11,569 nt of DNA from Oribacterium sp. UBA4274. Its GTDB lineage: Bacteria > Bacillota > Clostridia > Lachnospirales > Lachnospiraceae. Made by a program: the position numbers and the translations under genes. The notes under the pieces are model-generated. The model saw only the letters and a program-made list of their open reading frames with translations. It did no database searches and was not told the DNA's origin. Positions 6,190 to 11,569 of the stretch are shown piece after piece (within the stretch, counting starts at the first letter, position 1; each line of letters opens with the position of its first letter). Location: assembly GCA_002396005.1 (NCBI GenBank), contig DGVW01000007.1:1-11569 (forward strand), in the 5' to 3' direction.

Positions 6190-7206
6190 TTAAACTGTCA
6201 ATAACAGTTCAACCGCCATTCGATCTGACATATTTCCGCTTTTTATCGCCTCATCATAATCCAAAGCCCTGCTGATATACTCTTCTATGCTTTCAAGTGT
6301 ATAATGCTTTGCCTGATTCTGAAGCTTTCCGAGTATCCACGGAGAAACATTGACGAATTTGGCCGCTTCCTGACCGGAAAGCCCTCTTGTGACAGACTCC
6401 TTAGTCAAAAGAAGCTGATTGAAATTCCTTCTCATAAGACTCAATATCTTCATCGGTGATTCCTGCAGAGTCAAAAGATCGCCATAATACTTGAGGGCCT
6501 TTTCTGTGTTTCCCAGACTCATCTCTGTGATCATATCAAAAACCCTGTCCTCTATATTTTGCGAACAGATCATCTCCACATCTTCATCCTCTATTATCTC
6601 CCTCTCTCCCGTATAGGCGATAAGCTTCTCAAGCTCTGATGCAATATTGTCCATACTGGTACCGGTCTTTGAGAGTATAAGTTCCATAGTCGAACTTCTG
6701 ATCTTCTTTCCCGCACTTGTCAGATACCTTGCAGCCCAACGGCTGAGCTGTGCTTGATCCTGTGCTCCCATCTCGCACGCAAACCCGTTTTTTTGCATGA
6801 TTTTATAGAGTTTGTTACGCTTATCTGCGGTGCTTTCAATAAACATAAGATGAGCCGTTTCCGGATAATGCTCAATGTCTTCAAGGTATTTCACTATCTT
6901 TTCAGGCGGTGTCTTTTTAAACCACTGACTGTCACTGACTATAACCAGTCTTCCTGCATTATCCCCGAAGGTAAATGGAATTGTGTTCAGAATATCAATC
7001 AGTTCATCCACATCCGGAGCACCATCAAAAAAGGTATATGCCATACCTTCCTCTCCTCCGAAGGCTTTCCTGAAAGCCTTCTTATAAGAAAGCTTCAGAT
7101 ATTCCTCCTCACCATACAAAAGATAATATGGTTTGAAGTCACCGCTTTTTAGATCGTCTCCCAGCTTCAAATATTCATTATTATTGTCATTTTTACCGTA
7201 CGCCAT
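6190..7206 (-). CDS. holA: DNA polymerase III subunit delta (HolA)
   Basis: HolA is the delta subunit of the clamp loader; it opens the beta sliding clamp during replication. The 338-residue product has the expected size and the family's order of elements: an N-terminal AAA+-like module beginning KPYYLLYGEEEYLK, with a degenerate nucleotide-binding loop as is usual for delta, then LVIVSDSQWFKK and the LMFIESTADKRNKLYK segment, a middle lid region (GTSMDNIASELEKLIAYTG), and a C-terminal helical collar domain (LQESPMKILSLMRRNFNQLL). The frame is open 16 codons upstream, but the ATG at 7204-7206 is chosen because TGGAG lies 6 nt before it and because the upstream codons overlap the predicted promoter. 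It appears to be a single-gene unit with its own promoter. In many Firmicutes holA lies near hemW and hrcA. Confidence 0.94.
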   Translation of the reverse strand: MAYGKNDNNNEYLKLGDDLKSGDFKPYYLLYGEEEYLKLSYKKAFRKAFGGEEGMAYTFFDGAPDVDELIDILNTIPFTFGDNAGRLVIVSDSQWFKKTPPEKIVKYLEDIEHYPETAHLMFIESTADKRNKLYKIMQKNGFACEMGAQDQAQLSRWAARYLTSAGKKIRSSTMELILSKTGTSMDNIASELEKLIAYTGEREIIEDEDVEMICSQNIEDRVFDMITEMSLGNTEKALKYYGDLLTLQESPMKILSLMRRNFNQLLLTKESVTRGLSGQEAAKFVNVSPWILGKLQNQAKHYTLESIEEYISRALDYDEAIKSGNMSDRMAVELLLTV

Positions 7207-7233
7207 ATTTTTCTCCACACATGAAATACAAGA

Positions 7234-7262
7234 ATTATAATAATTTCCCGACAATCATGCAA
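7234..7262 (-). promoter_or_regulatory. Predicted holA promoter
   Basis: Minus strand: perfect -10 TATAAT (7234-7239), 17-nt spacer, and a weaker -35 TTGCAT (7257-7262, 3 of 6). It sits between the symporter terminator and the holA start, giving a leader of about 20 nt. Confidence 0.65.
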
Positions 7263-7303
7263 CTCAGGCTGAATACATATATCCCGACAGTCCCTGACTT
7301 GCT

Positions 7304-7342
7304 AAAAAAAGCCGGCACCCGAGTTTTCTCAGGTACCGGCTT
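7304..7342 (-). terminator. Rho-independent terminator of the symporter gene
   Basis: A 15-position stem (7309-7323 with 7328-7342) closes a 4-nt loop. The two non-Watson-Crick positions are G-U wobbles only when read on the minus strand, and the stem runs into seven T residues (7304-7310) on that strand. It lies 40 nt after the symporter stop codon at 7383. Confidence 0.95.
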
Positions 7343-7382
7343 AGAAATCAGTATTATTTTAATTGTCTAAAACTATAATCTT

Positions 7383-8996
7383 TCATCTTCTTGAAGCTAC
7401 TGTAGTCTCTGTTTCCATGCCATCTACATACTGAATGCTCTCTGCACTTGAAGCTCTGCACTTGGCGGCAACTCTATCAAAGGTATCCTGAACCTCTCTT
7501 GATGGAGCAAATGTCACTAAAGAAACAACAACATTGACTAAAAGAGCAACAACAAATGCAGGAAGGAGTTCATAGATTGCAAATGCTCCGCCCATTGGTG
7601 CTACGAGATATTTCCAGATAAATACCATTGCACCACCTGCGAACATACCTGCAGTTGCGCCGCCTCTCGTACTCTTTTTCCAGAAAAGAGCAAGAAGCAT
7701 AACCGGTCCGAAAGCTGCACCAAAGCCTGCCCATGCGAAGGATACTACTCTGAAAACACTGCTTGTAGGATCCCATGCAAGTAATACCGCAATGATTGCA
7801 ATCGCTACAACTGTTCCCCTTGCTACATACATGGAAGTTTTATCATCCATCTTGATATGAAGGAAATCCTTGAGAAGATCCTCTGACATACTGCTGGATG
7901 CAGCAAGAAGCTGTGAATCTGCTGTTGACATGGTAGCCGCAAGAATACCTGCCATAATAACACCTGCTACGATAGAGAACAGAATTCCGTTCTTACTCAT
8001 CAGATTTGAAAGACTGATTATGATAGTCTCGGAAGCTGAACTTGTTGTAAGGAATGGAATAGCTCCTGAAACAGAAACGCTGTAACCAATGATTCCGATG
8101 AGAACAGCAACTGCCATAGAAAGAAGTGCCCATATCGAAGCGATACGTCTTGAAATCTTGATCTCTTCAGGATTACGTATAGCCATAAATCTGAGAAGGA
8201 TATGAGGCATACCGAAGTATCCGAGTCCCCAGGCAAGTGTTGAAATTATGGAAAGTATACCAAAAGATGAGGCCGTACCTGTAGCTGCATTATAGCCCTG
8301 TGTAAGATTGAGATATCCCGGAAGCTCCTTGGCATTGTGAATGATAGTTCCAACTCCACCGGCCTGTGAAATTCCAAATACTATGATGATGCAGAGTGCT
8401 ATAGACATTACAACCGACTGAATAAGGTCAGTTGTTGAAACAGCCATAAAACCACCGGTTACCGTATAGCCAATGATAACCATAGCTCCAAGCACCATGG
8501 CAAGATGATAATCCCATCCGAAAAGACTGTTAAAAAGAGTCCCAACCGCCTTAAAGCCGGATGCTGTGTATGGGATGAAGAATATCAGAATCATCACTGC
8601 TGCAAGACAAGACAATGTATGCTTTTTATCATCATACCTCTTTGAAAAGAACTCAGGAACTGTATTGGCTCCTATAGTCTCAGAATAAACACGAAGTCTC
8701 TTGGCCACAAACAGGAAATTGAGATAGGTTCCTGCCGCAAGACCTATAACTGTCCAGCTTACCTCAGCTACACCTGCAAGATATGCAAGTCCCGGAAGTC
8801 CCATAAGAAGATACGAACTCATGTCAGACGCTTCCGCACTCATGGCAGTTACGACCGGATTCAGTCCTCTGCCTCCGAGATAGAAATTGGTGGTATCTGA
8901 TGAACTACCCTTTCTGCCGTAATAAACACCGATAAAAACAGTTACTGCAAGATATACAATGATGACAAGTAATACGTACAAACTTTCGCTGGTCAT
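7383..8996 (-). CDS. putP: Sodium/solute symporter, PutP (sodium/proline) type
   Basis: A membrane transporter of the sodium:solute symporter (SSS) family, predicted to import proline or a similar solute with Na+. The 537-residue product has about 13 hydrophobic segments and closely resembles E. coli PutP in key stretches: FYLGGRGLNPVVTAMSAEAS then DMSSYLLMGLPG (about 38-69), WGLGYFGMPHILLRFMA (256-272), ILAATMSTADSQLL (351-364) and SFAWAGFGAAFGPV (419-432). Positions matching the PutP Na+ and substrate residues are kept: Asp58 and Ser60 in TM2, Ser357 and Thr358 in TM9. The frame is open 34 codons upstream, but the ATG at 8994-8996 is preferred because AAGGGG lies 6 nt upstream and the first membrane segment follows directly. 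A TetR-family gene lies upstream on the same strand, separated by a repeat-rich spacer. Proline specificity is inferred from similarity. Confidence 0.9.
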   Translation of the reverse strand: MTSESLYVLLVIIVYLAVTVFIGVYYGRKGSSSDTTNFYLGGRGLNPVVTAMSAEASDMSSYLLMGLPGLAYLAGVAEVSWTVIGLAAGTYLNFLFVAKRLRVYSETIGANTVPEFFSKRYDDKKHTLSCLAAVMILIFFIPYTASGFKAVGTLFNSLFGWDYHLAMVLGAMVIIGYTVTGGFMAVSTTDLIQSVVMSIALCIIIVFGISQAGGVGTIIHNAKELPGYLNLTQGYNAATGTASSFGILSIISTLAWGLGYFGMPHILLRFMAIRNPEEIKISRRIASIWALLSMAVAVLIGIIGYSVSVSGAIPFLTTSSASETIIISLSNLMSKNGILFSIVAGVIMAGILAATMSTADSQLLAASSSMSEDLLKDFLHIKMDDKTSMYVARGTVVAIAIIAVLLAWDPTSSVFRVVSFAWAGFGAAFGPVMLLALFWKKSTRGGATAGMFAGGAMVFIWKYLVAPMGGAFAIYELLPAFVVALLVNVVVSLVTFAPSREVQDTFDRVAAKCRASSAESIQYVDGMETETTVASRR

Positions 8997-9145
8997 ACTT
9001 TTCCCCTTTCTTTTGGAATCTCTCACCGATCTGTGACTGTCCACTGAAGCCTCTGCATAAAACAGATTGCTGCGTTCAAAGCAATCATCCTGCCACAAAT
9101 CTCAATTCCTAAAGGTAATCGATTCCTTTTCTTCTATTGTTTTGT

Positions 9146-9154
9146 ACTATATCA
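9146..9154 (-). promoter_or_regulatory. Candidate putP promoter (extended -10)
   Basis: On the minus strand TGATATAGT forms an extended -10 (TG, one base, then TATAGT with 5 of 6 matches). No good -35 lies 17 nt upstream. The hexamer is part of one copy of the TGTACTATAT repeat. The leader to the putP start would be about 140 nt. Confidence 0.35.
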
Positions 9155-9184
9155 CAACTTTCAATAGACCAAAATACAGAACCG

Positions 9185-9196
9185 ATTATAGACTAT
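9185..9196. repeat. Direct repeat ATTATAGACTAT, copy 1
   Basis: First of two identical 12-mers, 65 bp apart, upstream of putP. It overlaps the perfect palindrome AGACTATAGTCT at 9190-9201. Read on the minus strand it contains a consensus TATAAT hexamer, but no matching -35 was found. It could be a binding site for the neighbouring TetR-family regulator. Confidence 0.7.
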
Positions 9197-9248
9197 AGTC
9201 TGTACTATATTTGCAAATTATCCGATTATCCCTTTGATTGCGTGCATT

Positions 9249-9277
9249 TATTATAGACTATTTAATGTTCTATAATA
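9249..9277. repeat. Direct repeat copy 2 within a 9-bp inverted repeat
   Basis: The second ATTATAGACTAT (9250-9261) lies inside a perfect inverted repeat: TATTATAGA (9249-9257) and TCTATAATA (9269-9277) around an 11-nt spacer. The symmetry is compatible with a dimeric regulator. The stem is AT-only apart from one pair, so a terminator role is unlikely. Confidence 0.65.
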
Positions 9278-9312
9278 TGTGACATAATTATTTGTTATTT
9301 TGTACAACATAT

Positions 9313-9903
9313 TTATATTTCATTCCTGTATGCTTTCAGAAACATCGGCACCAGTCTCTCTGCATTTTTAACCAATGAATACTCTCCGTCAGAAAGACAC
9401 CAGTCATAAAGAAGCGCACGCTCAAACATAGCATAGTCATTAACCATCTGGCTCGAACTGATATCATCTCTTATCTCGCCCTTTTCCTGACCACGTTTTA
9501 CAGTGCTCTTGATGAGTTTAAAGTACGCGCGTTTTCTGTCCAGCAAATGCTTCTCTCCGTGAGTTATGAGCTGAGAAGAAAACAGTCTCGCCAGAAGATC
9601 GATGGAGACAGATGAATCAATCATCTCGAATAGTTCATGATTCATATACACAAGCTTTTCTATGGCATCCATATCGGGATCAATCACCTTTTCAAGTTCT
9701 TCATATTTCTCGTCAAAAAGGATATTGAGAGAACCTAAAAGTGCATCCTTTCCCTCAAAATAATGGTAGAAAGAGCCCTTGGAGGTACCTGACTCAAAAA
9801 CGATATCATCTACGGTTGTATCATCATATCCCTGCTCATAGAACAACTTCCATGCCGCAGAAACTATCTTCTGTTTAGTATTTCTTCCCGTTTTTTTTGC
9901 CAT
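9313..9903 (-). CDS. TetR/AcrR-family transcriptional regulator
   Basis: A 196-residue cytoplasmic regulator, normal length for the TetR family, which usually acts as a ligand-released repressor. The N-terminal DNA-binding domain is clear: KIVSAAWKLFYEQGYDDTTV (12-31), then DDIVFESGTSKGSFYHYFEG (32-51), with the helix-turn-helix at about 30-49 and the SKGSFYHYF recognition helix. The C-terminal ligand domain (about 55-196) is variable and gives no hint of the ligand. The ATG at 9901-9903 has AAGG 7 nt upstream; the 13-codon-longer version would overlap hemW and lacks a better ribosome site. It follows hemW by 19 nt, so the two are probably co-transcribed. Its most likely targets are the repeat-rich spacer downstream and hence putP, which is inference. 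Confidence 0.9.
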   Translation of the reverse strand: MAKKTGRNTKQKIVSAAWKLFYEQGYDDTTVDDIVFESGTSKGSFYHYFEGKDALLGSLNILFDEKYEELEKVIDPDMDAIEKLVYMNHELFEMIDSSVSIDLLARLFSSQLITHGEKHLLDRKRAYFKLIKSTVKRGQEKGEIRDDISSSQMVNDYAMFERALLYDWCLSDGEYSLVKNAERLVPMFLKAYRNEI

Positions 9904-9922
9904 ATCATCACCTTCACAAAAA

Positions 9923-11116
9923 TCAATCCAGTAAAAAATCACTCAGGATAACATTGGACACATCCATACCATGGGGAGAAAACCTGAAACGGTAACCATC
10001 GTGTACTAAAAGTTCCTGATTTACGTACTGCTCCAACTGTCGTCCGAATACACTCATTATATCAACCTGAAACCTTACTTTAAACTCAGTTTCTGATATG
10101 CCCTCTATGCGTCTGAGGCCAAGGAACATGAACTCCTCCATCTGATCGTTTTTGCTTAGTACCTGTACATCGGTATGAAGCTCCGCCCAACCCCTCTTCA
10201 TGTCTTCATCAAAATCAAGTTCCAGATACTTTCTGAAATCTCTTATGTTGCTATATCGAGAGTTTCCGAAGTACGAAGCCGCACCGATTCCGAAGCCAAG
10301 ATAGTTTACATTCGACCAGTATCCGTAATTATGTCTGCATTCAAACCCGGGCTTAGCATAATTGGATACCTCATAGCGCTGATATCCATACTTTTCGGTA
10401 AGTGTTTTGGTAATGCCATCTATGCCGGAAGCTGTATCCTCCTCCGGAAGAACAAGTCTTCCATCCTCATACATTTCTCCGAAAGGAGTCCCATCTTCAA
10501 CTATGAGATTGTAAATGGAAACATGTTCAGGCCTAAGCATCAAAACATGTTTTAATGTATCCTGCCAGGACCTTTCTGTCTGCCCCGGGATATCATTCAT
10601 GAGGTCAATATTTATATTGCCGAAGCCCTCCAGTCTTGCGTTCTGATAGGACTTGAGAAAATCCTCATAGATATGTATACGTCCCAATGTCTTAAGCTCC
10701 CGGTTATCTGCGGACTGAAGACCTATGGACAGCCTGTTGACCCCTGCATTTTTATAGTAAGCAAACTTGTCGGTAATAGTTGAGGCAGGATTGCACTCGA
10801 TGGTTATCTCAGCATCATCTCTGACATGATAATGCTGTCTTATGGTTTTCAGAATCCTGACTATAAGCCTCGGATCTATAAGGGATGGAGTACCTCCGCC
10901 TATGAAAATGGTTGAAATCTCCCGCTCAGGGGCAATGTTTTCCGATGTAAGTTCTATCTCCCGGCAAAGCTTTTCAACATAATCCCTGTGTTCCTGCTCT
11001 CCCATCGGGAAGGACAGAAAATCGCAGTAATTGCACTTCTTAGCGCAAAAAGGGATATGTATATACAGTTCAAGCTGGTTTTTGTCTGCTTCATCAATAA
11101 TATTTTTTTTTAGCAT
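9923..11116 (-). CDS. hemW: Radical SAM heme chaperone HemW
   Basis: HemW is a cytoplasmic radical SAM protein that binds heme and delivers it to target proteins; it was long annotated as an oxygen-independent coproporphyrinogen oxidase. The 397-residue product begins MLKKNIIDEADKNQLELYIH and has the 4Fe-4S motif CAKKCNYCDF (Cys24, Cys28, Cys31 followed by x-Phe). HemW has Phe at that last position, whereas true HemN has a fourth Cys. Next come FIGGGTPSLI, the IECNP and LSIGLQS strands, and DLMNDIPGQT of the SAM barrel (to about 220), then the HemN_C domain near 310-390 (EEFMFLGLRRIEGIS). The ATG at 11114-11116 has AGGTG 5 nt upstream; the frame stays open much further but overlaps ilvE. A TetR-family gene follows after 19 nt. 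Confidence 0.94.
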   Translation of the reverse strand: MLKKNIIDEADKNQLELYIHIPFCAKKCNYCDFLSFPMGEQEHRDYVEKLCREIELTSENIAPEREISTIFIGGGTPSLIDPRLIVRILKTIRQHYHVRDDAEITIECNPASTITDKFAYYKNAGVNRLSIGLQSADNRELKTLGRIHIYEDFLKSYQNARLEGFGNINIDLMNDIPGQTERSWQDTLKHVLMLRPEHVSIYNLIVEDGTPFGEMYEDGRLVLPEEDTASGIDGITKTLTEKYGYQRYEVSNYAKPGFECRHNYGYWSNVNYLGFGIGAASYFGNSRYSNIRDFRKYLELDFDEDMKRGWAELHTDVQVLSKNDQMEEFMFLGLRRIEGISETEFKVRFQVDIMSVFGRQLEQYVNQELLVHDGYRFRFSPHGMDVSNVILSDFLLD

Positions 11117-11150
11117 TTGTGCACCTGTGTATCTATTTTGATATGACAGC

Positions 11151-11179
11151 ATTATGGCATAAAAACAGGCCTGCCGCAA
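11151..11179 (-). promoter_or_regulatory. Candidate hemW promoter overlapping the ilvE terminator
   Basis: Minus strand: extended -10 TGC-CATAAT (hexamer 11151-11156), 17-nt spacer, and a weak -35 TTGCGG (11174-11179) that lies in the loop and second arm of the upstream terminator hairpin. The hexamer fits well, the -35 poorly. The leader to hemW would be about 28 nt. Confidence 0.35.
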
Positions 11180-11190
11180 CGCGACAGACC
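11159..11190 (-). terminator. Rho-independent terminator of ilvE
   Basis: On the minus strand a 10-bp GC-rich stem (11181-11190 with 11168-11177; two G-U wobbles) closes a 3-nt loop and is followed by TG and five T residues (11161-11165). It starts about 20 nt after the ilvE stop codon. Confidence 0.88.
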
Positions 11191-11210
11191 CGTTAAACAC
11201 AATGTTAAAA

Positions 11211-11569
11211 TCAGCAAACGTGATGGATCCAGCCCTCAGGTGCTTCGATCTTACCGCTCTGGATACCTGTGATGGTGTTGTAAAGCTCGCCGATAACCTC
11301 GCCGGCCTTCTCCATTCCTGAAGGAAGAAGGATCTCATCCGCACCGTTAACGATACGACCGACAGGTGAGATAACTGCAGCTGTTCCGCAGAGACCACAC
11401 TCCTTGAAGCCCTTAATCTCCTCAAACTTAACAGGTCTCTCATCAACTGTAAGATGCAGATAATGCTCTGCGATATAAACGATTGAACGTCTTGTGATGG
11501 AAGGAAGGATAGACGGTGACTTAGGAACTACAAGCCTGCCATCCGCGTCAACGAAGATAGCATTGGAAC
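11211..11569 (-). CDS. ilvE: Branched-chain amino acid aminotransferase, C-terminal 118 residues, cut by window edge
   Basis: IlvE is a PLP-dependent class IV aminotransferase that interconverts Leu, Ile and Val with their 2-keto acids. Only the C-terminal 118 residues are present, ending in GWIHHVC before the TGA at 11211-11213; the catalytic lysine lies beyond the window. What is visible fits the large-domain end of the enzyme: SNAIFVDADGRLVVPKSPSI, then LPSITRRSIVYIAE (the family's substrate loop, usually GITR), ECGLCGTAAVISPVGRI, and a typical C-terminal helix (EVIGELYNTITGIQ). The C-G-L-C motif sits before the GTA loop, so it is not the redox CxxC of human mitochondrial BCAT. It is followed by its own terminator and lies upstream of hemW. 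Confidence 0.93.
   Translation of the reverse strand, partial: SNAIFVDADGRLVVPKSPSILPSITRRSIVYIAEHYLHLTVDERPVKFEEIKGFKECGLCGTAAVISPVGRIVNGADEILLPSGMEKAGEVIGELYNTITGIQSGKIEAPEGWIHHVC

Larger units (their letters stand above)
8997..9312. other. 316-bp AT-rich regulatory spacer between tetR-type gene and putP
   Basis: No credible gene lies here. The part from 9143 to 9277 is made of related short elements: ATTATAGACTAT twice (9185-9196, 9250-9261), TGTACTATAT twice (9143-9152, 9201-9210), a 12-bp palindrome (9190-9201), and an inverted repeat with 9-bp arms (9249-9257, 9269-9277). I saw no GC-rich terminator hairpin after the TetR-type stop codon, so read-through into putP is possible. Confidence 0.75.

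Noticed and set aside
6754..7152. Plus-strand 132-codon frame antisense to holA
   Set aside because: No recognisable domain, and the opposite strand holds a clear HolA.
9185..9255. Two TATAAT hexamers on the minus strand inside the 12-mer repeats, as putP promoters
   Set aside because: Neither has a recognisable -35 at 16-18 nt or an extended -10 TG; the nearest TTGCAA is 20 nt away from one of them.
11117..11446. A 110-codon N-terminal extension of the hemW reading frame
   Set aside because: It overlaps the ilvE coding region and terminator in another frame, encodes no family motif, and a well-spaced ribosome site precedes the ATG at 11116.
1..11569. CRISPR array, tRNA, rRNA, insertion sequence, phage attachment site or toxin-antitoxin pair
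   Set aside because: I read both strands for regularly spaced repeats, cloverleaf ends, terminal inverted repeats, transposase or recombinase motifs and small paired genes, and found none that stand up.

Overview
The window comes from a low-to-moderate GC Firmicute, most likely a Clostridia/Lachnospiraceae-type anaerobe. This rests on the hrcA-grpE-dnaK heat-shock operon with a perfect CIRCE operator, the AGGAGG-type ribosome binding sites, the sigma-A-like promoters, and a lipoprotein flavin reductase of the kind anaerobes use for respiration. No rRNA, tRNA, CRISPR array, insertion sequence or phage gene was found. Almost everything is on the minus strand; the only plus-strand gene is an RpiR-type regulator.

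Right to left, in the direction of transcription of most genes: the C-terminal part of a branched-chain aminotransferase (ilvE) with its terminator; hemW followed 19 nt later by a TetR-family regulator; a 316-bp AT-rich spacer full of repeated and palindromic elements; a PutP-type sodium/solute symporter with a strong terminator; holA (DNA polymerase III delta) with its own promoter; a secreted 3D-domain protein; the plus-strand RpiR-type regulator, which ends in a long hairpin shared with the 3D gene; a divergently transcribed lipoprotein flavin reductase of the fumarate-reductase type, with an FMN-attachment domain and a FAD domain; and the heat-shock operon hrcA-grpE-dnaK, with dnaK cut by the left edge.

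Three regulatory units can be read from the DNA. First, HrcA represses its own operon at a CIRCE element just downstream of a near-consensus promoter. Second, the RpiR-type regulator and the flavin reductase share a 146-bp divergent spacer holding an 18-bp perfect palindrome, a plausible operator. Third, the TetR-type regulator lies directly upstream of the symporter, and the spacer between them carries repeated ATTATAGACTAT and TGTACTATAT elements that are candidate operators. The second and third are inferences from layout.

hemW, holA and hrcA-grpE-dnaK are neighbours in one conserved housekeeping cluster in many Firmicutes. Here they remain near each other on one strand but are reordered and separated by transport, respiratory and regulatory genes. 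I saw no clear sign of a wholly new system. The most interesting locus is the RpiR/flavin-reductase pair, because the regulator's sugar-phosphate-binding motif is degenerate and the reductase has no electron-transfer partner in view.
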